DNA of 64,000 nt. Source: Treponema sp. GTDB lineage: Bacteria > Spirochaetota > Spirochaetia > Treponematales > Treponemataceae. Location: positions 1,922,001 to 1,986,000 of the forward strand of contig CP091737.1 of NCBI GenBank assembly GCA_022010055.1, read 5' to 3'. The position numbers and the translations under genes are program-made. The notes under the pieces were generated by a model. It was not told the origin of the DNA and did not search any database. It worked only from the letters and a program-made list of their open reading frames with translations. Numbering within the stretch: the stretch's first letter is position 1; every line of letters starts with the position of its first letter. This document shows, one piece after another, positions 47,320-57,119 of this stretch.

Positions 47320-48660
47320 CTACGAATCTGGGAAAAGTCGGCGGCACTCAAGGTAAAAACGCTTTTCGTCCGCCTCGCCCATTGAAAAACTTTTTCTAGG
47401 AAGCGGTCCATGACTGTTTATCGTGGCAAAAAAACTGTCCTTGGCAACTGGCGGAAGAAGGATTCCCAGCGTGTTTTCTTTTGCGCCAAGCCTAAAAACT
47501 TCCTGCGCTCCGTGAATATAATCAATCGAGGCAGATTCAAAATCATTTTTCAGGATTTCATCCAGAACCGGCTGAAAACTTGCAACCGCAAGCTCAGTAA
47601 TTTTTGTCTGAACAAGGATAAATTCCTGTTTTCCATCCGCATTGAACACAAATCCAAAGTCTGCGCATGATTTTTTTACAGAATTTTCAAGCTCTTCCGC
47701 AGAGCCTGCGTTTTTTACAGTTCCGCCCAGTTTTTCCGCGATTTTTTCAATAATTTTTCTTGAAAAATTATCTTTATTCTGTCCGTCGCCATTAAAAACA
47801 ACGCGGTGAATCGGTTCAAAAGTCAATCCCGAATCGTATATGTTTACAATTTCAACAAGCGCATACCTAACAGGGCAATTTTTGTCCGCGGCCTTTTCCA
47901 GATTTTCAGACTTATATTCATCCCACACGGCTTTTGCAGTCGCAAGGGAATGGTTTCCGTCTCCAACCGCAAAAAGGAACACAGAGCCATCGGAAGAAGC
48001 GTTTTTTTCAGAAAGTTTTTCCAGCGCGCTCCTTACGCACTCAATCTCCTCCGCAGAAGAAACCGCCCAGCCTTTTATGCTGCCGGAATTCTGCATAAGC
48101 GAACCCGAATAAATAGGATTTTTCTTTGAAACACAAGAGCCGACTCCTTCCACAAGAGTTTTTTCCGGGTCGTTCACAAGAAGCATTATGTGCGGAAGCT
48201 CCAGCGGCGCGCCGCGGCGGATTTCCATTCTAGGCGGAATCCGGTCAACAATCGTCGCTTCTGTGGCGCGGACAAGAGCCTTGCTGAAAGGCTTCCATTC
48301 ATACGTTTCCAGGTCGAGCGCGGCAACCAGACCGCGGCGGACTCTTCCATACGCAGTAGTCCGTTCAATGTACACAAACTCTTTTTGCGGTTCAGAAAAA
48401 ATTCCGCTTTCAAGGTATTCTTTCATCGTAGAACGGATTTTTTGGATTCGTTCCTTTTTTCCGGAATCGTTAAGATAAACTTCCGGCAAAATTATATTTA
48501 AGGTCGAAGGCTTTCCGCCTACAATTTTTTCAGCAGAAGCCCAGTATTCCCTGTCCTGAGTATATTGGTCGCAGGCAACAACTGACCAGGTTGAAACATC
48601 AAGATTTTTCGGCAATAAGATTTCCGGGATTTGAATTCCCATTTGTTCAAAAGTTTTCAT
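47320..48660 (-). CDS. DUF1015 family protein
   Basis: 446 residues, uninterrupted. MKTFEQMGIQIPEILLPK, CDQYTQDREYWASAE, VYIERT, FAVGDGNHSLATAKA and EIVNIYDSGLTFEPIHRV are the conserved blocks of DUF1015, a widespread bacterial family of unknown function. No catalytic role is established. A TATATT ends seven bases before the ATG and there is no Shine-Dalgarno. Its start faces that of rpoN across 47 bp. Confidence 0.85.
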   Translation of the reverse strand: MKTFEQMGIQIPEILLPKNLDVSTWSVVACDQYTQDREYWASAEKIVGGKPSTLNIILPEVYLNDSGKKERIQKIRSTMKEYLESGIFSEPQKEFVYIERTTAYGRVRRGLVAALDLETYEWKPFSKALVRATEATIVDRIPPRMEIRRGAPLELPHIMLLVNDPEKTLVEGVGSCVSKKNPIYSGSLMQNSGSIKGWAVSSAEEIECVRSALEKLSEKNASSDGSVFLFAVGDGNHSLATAKAVWDEYKSENLEKAADKNCPVRYALVEIVNIYDSGLTFEPIHRVVFNGDGQNKDNFSRKIIEKIAEKLGGTVKNAGSAEELENSVKKSCADFGFVFNADGKQEFILVQTKITELAVASFQPVLDEILKNDFESASIDYIHGAQEVFRLGAKENTLGILLPPVAKDSFFATINSHGPLPRKSFSMGEADEKRFYLECRRLFPDS

Positions 48661-48707
48661 ACTTCAAAATATAACTGAATCTTTAACTTTGTGCTATAAT
48701 CAAATAT
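48661..48707. promoter_or_regulatory. divergent promoters of the DUF1015 gene and rpoN
   Basis: TGCTATAAT (48692-48700) is an extended -10 box ending seven bases before the rpoN ATG; on the minus strand TATATT ends seven bases before the DUF1015 ATG. Neither start has a Shine-Dalgarno sequence. Confidence 0.6.
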
Positions 48708-50175
48708 ATGGAAGCACAGGGACTTTCGCTTGCGCAAAAAAGCGTTCAGGCGCAGATAATGAAACTTTCTCAGCAGCAGATAATGGCAATGAACCTTATT
48801 GCCATGGGAAGCCTTGAACTCAGGGAAGAAATCCTGGAAAAAGTCGACGAAAATCCTGCGCTTGAAATAAAAGAAGACAAATTTGCCGGAAGCACGGATT
48901 CAGTCCATACAGGAATTTCAACCGCATCAGGCGAACAGGCCGCGGAAAAATACCAGAGCATGCTGGAAAGCGCGCCGGATGAAACAGAAACTCTTCAGGA
49001 ACACCTTATTCATCAGCTTAATATGACAAACCTGCCGGAAAACGAAAACCGCCTCTGCCGAAAACTGATAGAAAACCTTGATAAAAACGGATTCCACATC
49101 CTTGCGCCGATAACTTTGATAGAACCGGAAAAAGGAGACAACGAAGCGCTTCTAAAAAGATGCCTCTCAATCGTCCAACGCTTTGATCCGGAAGGAATTT
49201 GCTGCCAGAACGCCACGGAAAGCCTTGAAATTCAGGCAAAGCTTAAAAAAAACGCGCCGAAAATCGCCCTTTACATTCTTCACGGCAGGCTTGAAATCTT
49301 AAAACCGCCGCTAGCAGAAAAAGTCCTGCGCAAAATTGAAAAAAATATAGAAGAAAATGAAAAACTTTCGTTCTGGACTCCAAACCCGGATGACATCCAG
49401 TTAAAAAAAGATGAGCTTTCCACGGAAACAGTAAAACAGGCAATAGAGTTCATTCAGTCCCTGCAGCCAGTTCCAGCGCAGGAATTTAAATCTTCCCAGG
49501 AACATTTTATTCAGCCGGATGTATACATTGCCGAAGGGGAAAATCCCGAAGAGTTAAAGGTTGTGCTTTCAAATCAGGCGATTCCGGTTCTTTCAATTGC
49601 AGAAGACTTAAAAAAAGAAGAAAATTCTCCGGAACTGAACGAAGAGAGCAAAAAAGTCATAAGGCTTCAGCTGAAAGAAGCGCAAAATTTTCTGAACACG
49701 CTGAATTTCCGTGAGCAGGTTCTGTTAAATGCGTTCAAAAAACTTGCGGAACTTCAAAAAGAATTCTTTTTAAAAGGTCCGGGACATTTAGTTCCGCTGA
49801 CGCAGCGTGAATTCTCAAAAATAATAAACGTACACGAATCAACGGTTTCCAGAATGGCGGACAGCAAATTCCTGCGGTGCGAATGGGGAACTTTTCCGGT
49901 AAAATATTTTTTTACAAAAGCGCTGCCTTCCGCAAGACCGGATTTAACAAAAAAATAATATAATAGAAGAAAACAGCAAAAAAGACGAAGATATTTCAAC
50001 AGACAGCGTAAAACTTGAAATTGAAAATATACTGAAAGCGCAGAAACCCGGCGAAAAAAGACTTTCCGACCAGAAAATAGCAGACATCCTTGCAGAAAAA
50101 GGAATAAAAATCGCAAGACGGACAGTCGCAAAATACAGAACACAGCTGAACATCGCCTCCAGCTACGAAAGATAA
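48708..50175 (+). CDS. rpoN: RNA polymerase sigma-54 factor (one frameshift)
   Basis: The alternative sigma factor that needs AAA+ activators. Gln-rich activator-interacting region I is at the start (QIMKLSQQQIMAMNLIAM and LREEILEKVDENPALE). The core-binding and DNA-binding regions follow (RCLSIVQRFDPEGICCQN; TQREFSKIINVHESTVSRM; GTFPVKYFF). One extra A near 49951 creates a false stop; removed, the chain runs on through ILKAQKPGEKRLSDQKIADI and the RpoN box ARRTVAKYR to a TAA at 50173. 489 residues. No activator is in this window. Confidence 0.92.
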
Positions 50176-50271
50176 TGAAAACGCCGGATTTTCCTGATTT
50201 TTTTTGAAAATTAATTACGAATTGAGCGCAAATCATTTCAGTTTTTGAAAAACAATTGCTATATAAAGTAA

Positions 50272-50429
50272 AGAGTGTAATAAAAACTTTGCCTAAGATA
50301 GCGTCAAAGTTTTTATTCAAAAGTTTGCGTTGCAAACTTTCTTATTAACTGCCCATTCTCATTTCATTGCGAATGGGCATAAAAAGTCAAATCGAAAATT
50401 GAAATTTTCTCGTTGACTTTTTATGGGAG
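50272..50429 (+). repeat. 158-bp four-hairpin module (copy 2)
   Basis: Same length and hairpin order as the hisD-leader copy at 21746-21903; differences are a few bases (for example AAATCG for AACGAG in the last stem, which weakens it). It ends TATGGGAG(G), giving the following gene its ribosome binding site five bases before the ATG. It stands downstream of rpoN in the same orientation relative to its downstream gene as copy 1. Confidence 0.85.
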
Positions 50430-50435
50430 GTTTTT

Positions 50436-51428
50436 ATGGAAAAAATCAGACGTATTTTATATTCGCTTTTGGCTTTTATTTTTTCAGGCTGCTTTTCAGC
50501 AAGGATTCCGGCAAATTCGTTTTCAGTCGTAAACTGGAACGTGCAGACTTTTTTTGACGGAAACTGCGATGGAACTGAATATTCAAATTTCACAAAATCG
50601 CAAATCTGGGGAAAAGAATCTTACAAAAAAAGGCTGGAAAAACTTTGCGCCGCAATAAATTCAATCAATGCGGATATTTTCGTTTTTGAAGAAATAGAAA
50701 ATTCCGGAATACTTTACGACATAACAAATTTCATGTCATCAAAAAGCTGGAACACAAAAGATTCCTGGCAGTACGGCGCTTTTTCAAAAAATCCGGGAGA
50801 CGCAATCGGCTGCGCAGTCATTTCAAAATTTCCAATTTCAGAAGTCACAATCCACAACATTGATATAAGGACAGAAAATTCCGAGCAACCTGCAATGCGT
50901 CCGCTGATGAAACTAAATATTATTTTTGAAGGAAAAGACTTCTGCGTTTTTGTAAGCCACTGGAAATCAAAATCTGGCGGCGCGGAAGAATCTGAAGTCT
51001 GGCGCAACTGGCAGGAAAGTATTCTTGCAAAAAAAATAAATGAACACAAAAATTTTCCGGTACTCGCCTGCGGAGACTTTAACCGGGACATTTCAGAATT
51101 CAAGTCGGCGGAATATAAATCCGGAAAAAACGGTAAAAACATAGAATTGCGGTCATTTTATACTCCGGAAAACGAAAACGCTCCGGTTTATTCACCATGG
51201 CTCAACACTTCAGGGGAGCAGGAAGAACCCGGAAGCTACTATTTTAAGGATACATGGGAGCGGATTGACCATTTTTTTGCAAACGACAAAATCACAATTA
51301 AAAATTTTGAAGTTCTTACAGAAGGAAACTGGTGCGGCGAAAACTTCATTCCGAAGGCGTATAAAATCTACACCGGAGAAGGATATTCAGACCACCTTCC
51401 AATAAAATGCATTGCAACCGCAAATTAA
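50436..51428 (+). CDS. lipoprotein of the endonuclease/exonuclease/phosphatase family
   Basis: 330 residues. A signal sequence ends in a lipobox-like FIFSGC (Cys about residue 19). The EEP fold motifs are in order: VVNWNVQTF, FEEIEN (catalytic Glu), DAIGCAVISKF, VSHWKSKSGG, CGDFNRDI (Asp/Asn), and the terminal SDHLPI (Asp-His). It would cut DNA or a phosphodiester outside the cytoplasm, perhaps for nucleotide scavenging. Translation depends on the Shine-Dalgarno at the end of the repeat module before it. Confidence 0.86.
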   Translation: MEKIRRILYSLLAFIFSGCFSARIPANSFSVVNWNVQTFFDGNCDGTEYSNFTKSQIWGKESYKKRLEKLCAAINSINADIFVFEEIENSGILYDITNFMSSKSWNTKDSWQYGAFSKNPGDAIGCAVISKFPISEVTIHNIDIRTENSEQPAMRPLMKLNIIFEGKDFCVFVSHWKSKSGGAEESEVWRNWQESILAKKINEHKNFPVLACGDFNRDISEFKSAEYKSGKNGKNIELRSFYTPENENAPVYSPWLNTSGEQEEPGSYYFKDTWERIDHFFANDKITIKNFEVLTEGNWCGENFIPKAYKIYTGEGYSDHLPIKCIATAN

Positions 51429-51507
51429 AAAAGCGCAAGAAAATTTACAAATCTGCCCTAAAAAAACTTGTAGCGTGGAAATTAAGATTTTGGTAAAATG
51501 AATTATT

Positions 51508-52860
51508 ATGAAAATCAAATCGCAAAAAGCAAAACTCTCTGGAAAAATCAGAGTTCCAGGCTCTAAAAGCCATACTATCCGGGCGTTATTATTTTCGTCG
51601 CTGGCAGAAGGAACTTCCCATATCAGAAATCCTTTGTCAGGAGCAGACTGCATTTCATCAAGCAAAGCAGTTCCATTGTTTGGAGCGAAAGTTGATATTT
51701 CAAATCCATCCGACTGGATTGTTGAAGGCGCAGGAAAAAACGCCCACCTTCCAGACGATGTTGTAAACGTAGGAAATTCCGGCTCGCTTCTGTATTTTAT
51801 GAGCCCTGTTGCGGCAACTTTTAACGGCTGGTCAGTTTTTACAGGCGATGAATCAATCCGCACACGGCCGATTCTTCATGTTGTGGATGCGTTGAAGCAG
51901 CTTGGAGCCGAGGCATACATTTCCAGACCGGAAAAAAATGCTCCGCCGCTAATAATAAAAGGCCCGATAAAAGAAAACCAGACAATTGTTACAGACGGAC
52001 GGCTAAGCCAGTACATAAGCGGAATAATGATGGCGGCAAGCCGGCTGAACGGAACTACGCACATTGAACTCACAGATCCAAAAGAAACTCCTTTTCTGAA
52101 TATGACCCGGCTATGGCTGGAAGAAATGGGAGTAAAACTTGAAATCAGCGAAGACTACAAGCATATTCAGGTTCACGGGCCGGTTCAGATGAAAGCCTTT
52201 GACAAAGAAATTCCCGGCGACTGGGAAGCCGTCGCTTTTCCGCTGGTCGCAGCGTTAATTTCCGACAGCGAAATCACTATCGAAAACATTGACTACTCAG
52301 GAAGCCAGGGCGACATGGAAATAGTCGAGGTTCTGAAGAAACTTGGCGCAAACATAACCGAAGACAAAGAAAAAAATACGCTTACGGCAAAATCTTCAAG
52401 GCTTTCAACAGAAAATCTTCCGGGCAAGGAACTTTGCGTAAACCTTTCAGGCTATCCGGATGCAATCTGCGCCCTTGCTGTGGCAGGCTGCTTTACAGAA
52501 GGAACAATCACCATAAAAGACATCGGAGTCTGCCGCAAAAAAGAAACAGACAGAATTGAAGTCATGCAGAAGGAACTGGAAAAATTAGGCGCAAAAGTCG
52601 AGACAGGTCCTGACTGGTTCAGAATAATTGGCCACAGCCCTGAAAAATCGGACGGAACAAAAAACCCTGAATGGAAAATTCACGGCGGAACAGTCGAATC
52701 CTTTGACGACCACAGAGTAGCCATGAGCCTTGCGGTTCTTGGACTTGGACTTGAAGAATCAGAATCCGTAATAATAAACGACGCAGAATGCTGCGCGGTT
52801 TCCTTCCCGGAGTTTTACAACGTCATGAACGGAATCAACGCGGGATTTTGCGAATTGTAA
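51508..52860 (+). CDS. aroA: 3-phosphoshikimate 1-carboxyvinyltransferase (EPSP synthase)
   Basis: Sixth step of the shikimate pathway. IRVPGSKSHTIRALLFSSLA, the PEP loop as GNSGSLLYFMS (usual form G-N-A-G-T), TGDESIRTRPI, DGRLSQYISGIMM, and ESFDDHRVAMSLAVLG are present. 450 residues, no break. The Ser-for-Thr and Ser-for-Ala changes in the PEP loop are uncommon and could change glyphosate response. A TAAAAT box ends eight bases before the ATG, with no Shine-Dalgarno. Confidence 0.92.
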   Translation: MKIKSQKAKLSGKIRVPGSKSHTIRALLFSSLAEGTSHIRNPLSGADCISSSKAVPLFGAKVDISNPSDWIVEGAGKNAHLPDDVVNVGNSGSLLYFMSPVAATFNGWSVFTGDESIRTRPILHVVDALKQLGAEAYISRPEKNAPPLIIKGPIKENQTIVTDGRLSQYISGIMMAASRLNGTTHIELTDPKETPFLNMTRLWLEEMGVKLEISEDYKHIQVHGPVQMKAFDKEIPGDWEAVAFPLVAALISDSEITIENIDYSGSQGDMEIVEVLKKLGANITEDKEKNTLTAKSSRLSTENLPGKELCVNLSGYPDAICALAVAGCFTEGTITIKDIGVCRKKETDRIEVMQKELEKLGAKVETGPDWFRIIGHSPEKSDGTKNPEWKIHGGTVESFDDHRVAMSLAVLGLGLEESESVIINDAECCAVSFPEFYNVMNGINAGFCEL

Positions 52861-52890
52861 TTTAAAATCAGGTTTGATATAATTTTATAT

Positions 52891-53997
52891 ATGACTTTGG
52901 AAGAGTATAAAGAAACTTATTTTCGACGCTGGCAAAAACGTTTAAACACACAGTGCTGGTTTATATTTGGCGCGACGTTTCTTCTTATATTGCTGGCAAC
53001 TCTTCTTACGTACTTTACAAAACAGCCTGATTCAGTCAATTTTTTCAGGCATCTTCTTTTCAGGGCAATAATTCCATCAATACTTCAAATTGCGGGCATG
53101 ATTCCAATTACGGTTGCAATAAACAAAAAGACCACGCCATGGCAAAAAGGAACCCGGCTTGTTATTTCAGAGCTGTTCTGGATTCTTGCAGTTATCTCAT
53201 TTTTCAACGCGCATTATTCGGTTGTTCTGATTCTTCCTGCATCCACAATGCTTGTGGCGTCCCCTACCACAGACAAGAAACTTTTAAAAGCTCTTCTCAT
53301 CGCATCATTTATAACATACGTTCCAGGCTACCTTGTCTTTGCATTCCTTTTCCACGAACATACTTTATCCTATAAAATCACAATGCTCGCAGTCGATATT
53401 CTTATCATATCCCTTTTATACAACGTCGCAAGGACATTATTTCGCTCTCAAACCGCCCAGATTTCTTTTATCAGCCACAACTACAAAAAACTGCTTGCCC
53501 TTACTGAAGAACTCCAGCTTGAACCGCTTACAAGGCTTTACAACCGAAGGGCGCTTGCAGAAACCATAGACAGACTGATGCATACTGAAACAAAAACTGA
53601 AAACCTTGCTCTTGCATTCATCGACCTTGACAACTTCAAGACGGTAAACGACACATTTGGCCATGCGACAGGAGATGCCGTCCTTATTTCTTTAGCCGAA
53701 ATAATAACAGAAACGCTTGAGACAAACAGGAATGCCTTCAGATACGGCGGAGACGAATTTGTAATTTTATTCAGGGATAAAACAATTCCGGAAATAAAAG
53801 AAACAATTTCCATAATAATGAAAAAATTTCAAACCATAGAATTTGATTATTTTACATCTGAAATCAACTGTTCCATGAGCGTTGGAATATCCCTTTACAA
53901 AGAAGGCTGGTCCGGCAACGAGTGGTTAAAATCGGCGGACAAAGCTGCTTACAGGGCAAAACAAAACGGAAAAAACAGACAAGAAACCGCAGAATAA
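52891..53997 (+). CDS. membrane diguanylate cyclase (GGDEF)
   Basis: 368 residues. Six predicted membrane helices fill residues about 22-190, then a GGDEF domain (about 205-365): DPLTRLYNRR-type start as EPLTRLYNRRALAE, FIDLDNFKTVNDTFGHATGD, an intact YGGDEFVI active site and SVGIS. The RxxD product-inhibition site before GGDEF is absent (TNRN there). It probably makes c-di-GMP in response to an envelope cue. Promoter TTGTAA-17 bp-TATAAT (52855-52883) ends seven bases before the ATG; no Shine-Dalgarno. Confidence 0.9.
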   Translation: MTLEEYKETYFRRWQKRLNTQCWFIFGATFLLILLATLLTYFTKQPDSVNFFRHLLFRAIIPSILQIAGMIPITVAINKKTTPWQKGTRLVISELFWILAVISFFNAHYSVVLILPASTMLVASPTTDKKLLKALLIASFITYVPGYLVFAFLFHEHTLSYKITMLAVDILIISLLYNVARTLFRSQTAQISFISHNYKKLLALTEELQLEPLTRLYNRRALAETIDRLMHTETKTENLALAFIDLDNFKTVNDTFGHATGDAVLISLAEIITETLETNRNAFRYGGDEFVILFRDKTIPEIKETISIIMKKFQTIEFDYFTSEINCSMSVGISLYKEGWSGNEWLKSADKAAYRAKQNGKNRQETAE

Positions 53998-54077
53998 ACA
54001 AACCCCGGCGACTTGCGCCAGGGCATTCATACTCCATACGAATTAAAAACTAAAACGTCCGGTCTGCTTAAAAACAA

Positions 54078-55208
54078 TCAGACATTGAATTTAAAGAAAA
54101 GCACATCGCCGTCCTGCACAACGTAATCTTTTCCTTCCTGGCGGTATTTTCCGGCTTCCTTGATTTTTTGCTCAGAACCATACTTCCGCAAGTCTTCAAT
54201 CGAATAGGCTTCCGCTTTAATAAATCCTTTTTCAAAATCCGTGTGAATTACGCCGGCCGCCTTTGGAGCTGTGTCTCCGGCATGGATTGTCCAGGCACGG
54301 CATTCATCTGAACCGCCGGTAAAAAATGTCTCAAGTCCCATAAGGTGGTAGGCTTTTCTAGCCAAAACAGCCAGTCCGCTTTCCTTAAGACCAACCGACT
54401 CCATAAATTCCCTGCGGTCCGCGTCTTCCGTGATTTCCGCAAGGTCAGCCTCAAATTTTCCGCAGATTACAACAACTTCACTTTTTTCTGAATCTGCAAT
54501 TTTTTTAAGTGTTTCCACATACTTGTTTGTTCCGGAAGCAATTGAATCTTCATCAACATTTGCAACGTAGAGAGTCGGCTTCATTGTCAAAAGAAACATA
54601 TCTTTTATGGCAGCTTTTTCGTCATCTGTAAGCTCCGCAAGCCGTGCGCATTTTCCTTCCTGAAGAAGAGGAAGAATTTTCTCTACCGCAGAATTAAACG
54701 GAGCAAGCTGTTTTTCCGCCTCTTTTCCAAGCGCGCGGACTGATTTTATATTTTTTTCCTGACGTTTTGAAATTGTCTGCAAATCTGCCTGCGCAAGCTC
54801 AAAATTGATTGTAAGGACATCGCTTTCCGGATCAACAGGCGCTTCAACCTTTGAATCTTCGCGCACATGCATAATGTCCGGATTGTCAAAGCAGCGGACA
54901 ACATGGGCAATGCACGCACATTCACGGATATTTGCCAGGAACTGATTTCCAAGACCTTCACCCTGGCTTGCGCCTTTTATAAGTCCTGCAATATCCACAA
55001 ATTTCACAGATGCAGGAGTTTTCTTTTTTGGATTATTTACTGAAGCCAAAAAATCAAGGCGTTCATCGGGCAGGTCAACAATTCCAACGTTAGGATCAAT
55101 TGTGCAAAACGGAAAATTTGCAGCTTCTGCCGGCGCTGCTGTTAATGCAGAAAAAATTGTGGATTTACCAACATTCGGCAATCCAACGATACCACAGTCT
55201 AAAGACAT
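54078..55208 (-). CDS. ychF: redox-regulated ATPase, Obg-like
   Basis: 376 residues. The P-loop GLPNVGKSTIFSAL, switch regions FPFCTIDPNVG and DIAGLIKGASQGEGLGN, and the C-terminal TGS-like domain (AWTIHAGDTAPKAAGVIHTD) define YchF. The G4 motif is VANVDE (N-x-x-E type), giving ATP rather than GTP preference. It binds ribosomes and has roles in translation stress. AGGAA lies before the ATG, and a TATAAG just upstream. Converges on the GGDEF gene across an 80-bp spacer with no clear hairpin. Confidence 0.94.
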   Translation of the reverse strand: MSLDCGIVGLPNVGKSTIFSALTAAPAEAANFPFCTIDPNVGIVDLPDERLDFLASVNNPKKKTPASVKFVDIAGLIKGASQGEGLGNQFLANIRECACIAHVVRCFDNPDIMHVREDSKVEAPVDPESDVLTINFELAQADLQTISKRQEKNIKSVRALGKEAEKQLAPFNSAVEKILPLLQEGKCARLAELTDDEKAAIKDMFLLTMKPTLYVANVDEDSIASGTNKYVETLKKIADSEKSEVVVICGKFEADLAEITEDADRREFMESVGLKESGLAVLARKAYHLMGLETFFTGGSDECRAWTIHAGDTAPKAAGVIHTDFEKGFIKAEAYSIEDLRKYGSEQKIKEAGKYRQEGKDYVVQDGDVLFFKFNV

Positions 55209-55306
55209 AAATTCCTCTTATAAAAAACCGCAGGATGCGGAACTCGTTATTTTATAGAAGTATATTGCTTTAAAAGATTTTTAACAACCTGAAAGAATTT
55301 TGAATA

Positions 55307-55630
55307 CATGGCAAACGCATTATAAATGTATTCAGCAAAAAACTTGCTCCCAGTCACGGTTTCGTGGTTCAAAATCGAAGATGTCCAATAAGTTCTGAAT
55401 GTCATTGTTGAACAAATTCTAAATGATTGTAATATATGCATTTTAGAATTTCGGGTCAAAGCCTATAAATGACAAAAAAAGATACTTATTGGACATCCCC
55501 TCACGCTGATTGTTGCAAAGTAACTATAGAATTGACCGCTCACGCGGTCTCAACAATCAGAGTGTTTTTGACCACGAAACCGTTCCTTCGCGCAAAGTTT
55601 ACTTAAATTATTTATAATGCGTTTGCCATG
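55307..55630. mobile_element. MITE-like element, family 2 (copy 2), carrying a nested element
   Basis: Begins CATGGCAAACGCATTATAAA and ends in the exact complement, flanked by the 10-bp direct repeat ATTTTGAATA (55297-55306, 55631-55640). Outside its central part it is nearly identical to the 11107 copy; the centre (55380-55497) is replaced by a 118-bp inverted-repeat element. The third base of the two ends differs from copy 1 but stays paired (CAT/ATG here, CAG/CTG there). It occupies the spacer between ychF and gdhA. Confidence 0.87.
55380..55497. mobile_element. 118-bp inverted-repeat element nested in a family 2 MITE
   Basis: Perfect 14-bp terminal repeats GATGTCCAATAAGT and ACTTATTGGACATC, and an inner pair AAATTCTAAATG with CATTTTAGAATTT. 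No coding capacity. Copy 1 of the host element has a different 15-bp sequence at this place, so insertion or replacement happened after the two host copies parted. Confidence 0.75.
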
Positions 55631-55685
55631 ATTTTGAATATATATGCAAAAAAACACAAAAAAATAACATTTTTTTGCAAAATTA

Positions 55686-55715
55686 TTTACTAACAAAAAA
55701 GACATAGTGTATAAT
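55686..55715 (+). promoter_or_regulatory. gdhA promoter
   Basis: TTTACT (55686-55691), 18-bp spacer, TATAAT (55710-55715). A 40-base leader with AAGGGG follows before the ATG. Confidence 0.6.
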
Positions 55716-55763
55716 GAGTTGCTTGTATCCTGATATAGGGTGCAATTAAGGGGCTAAAATCTT

Positions 55764-57119
55764 ATGAAAAACGCTTACGTAAACCGAGTTTGGGAAGAAG
55801 TAAAAGCTAAAAATCCAAATGAACCTGAATTCCTTCAGGCTGTAGAAGAAGTTTTGACAACTCTTGATCCAGTTGTTGACCAGATGCCAGAGCTTGAACC
55901 AAATGCGATTCTTGAAAGGCTTGTTGAGCCGGAAAGAGTTATCCAGTTCCGCGTTCCGTGGATGGATGACAAGGAAATTATCATGTAAACCGTGGATTCC
56001 GTGTTCAGTACAACAGCGCAATCGGACCTTACAAAGGAGGTTTGCGTTTTTCTAAAGAAGTAAACCTTTCTGTTTTAAAGTTCCTTGGCTTTGAACAGGT
56101 TTTGAAGAATTCTTTGACAACGCTTCCAATGGGCGGCGGAAAGGGCGGCTCTGACTTTGATCCGCACGGAAAATCGGACAAAGAAGTTATGCGCTTCTGC
56201 CAGTCATTTATGACAGAACTTTACCGCCACATCGGCGCAGACACAGACGTTCCAGCCGGCGACAAACGTTGGCGGACGCGAAATCGGCTATCTTTTTGGA
56301 CAGTACAAGAGAATCCGCGATGAATACACTGGTGTTTTGACAGGAAAAGGTCTTACATTCGGCGGTTCATTGATTCGTACGGAAGCAACAGGTTACGGTC
56401 TGATTTATTTTGCGCAGGAAATGCTTAAAAAAGTCGGACAGAACTTCAAGGGAAAGACTTGCGTTGTTTCAGGTTCTGGAAACGTTGCGGAATATGCCGC
56501 TGAAAAACTTATCCAGCTCGGCGCAAAAGTTGTTACACTTTCTGATTCCAACGGATACATCTACGATGCTGACGGAATTACACAGGAAAAGCTTGACTGG
56601 GTAAAAGAACTTAAAACAGTTCGCCGCGGACGCATTTCTGAATATGCAAAGCAGTTCCCGTCTGCAAAATACTTTGAAGGCAAAAAAGTCTGGGAAGTAA
56701 AATGTGACTGCGCATTCCCTTGCGCGACACAGAACGAGCTTCTTGGCGAAGATGCACAGAAACTTCTGGACAACGGTTGTAAACTTGTTGCTGAAGGCGC
56801 AAACATGCCATCAAACATCGACGCTGTAAACAAATTCCTTGCCGCAAAAATTTTGTATGCGCCAGGAAAAGCATCCAACGCCGGCGGTGTTGCAACTTCC
56901 GGTCTTGAAATGAGCCAGAACTCAGAAAGACTTTCATGGTCTTCTGAAGAAGTTGACGAAAAGCTCCACAGCATCATGGTAAACATCCACGCAAACGCTT
57001 ACGACACAGCAGTCAAGTTCGGCGCAAAAGAAGGTAATTGGGTAAATTACGTCGCAGGCGCAAACATCGCTGGTTTCGTAAAAGTAGCCAACGCCATGAT
57101 TGCACAGGGTTTGGTGTAA
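55764..57119 (+). CDS. gdhA: glutamate dehydrogenase, NADP type (two frameshifts)
   Basis: Makes glutamate from 2-oxoglutarate and ammonia. RVIQFRVPWMDD, HVNRGFRVQYNSAIGPYKGGL, the catalytic region TLPMGGGKGGSDFDPHGKS, DVPAGD, GGREIGYLFGQYKR, the nucleotide loop VSGSGNVAEYAAE (small residues, NADP-like) and EGANMPS are conserved in hexameric GDH. Frames break near 55988 (a C missing; corrected EIIHVNRGF) and near 56268 (corrected DINVGGREIG). About 452 residues. The last 19 codons are repeated twice more downstream. It has its own promoter and a terminator after the repeats. Confidence 0.93.
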
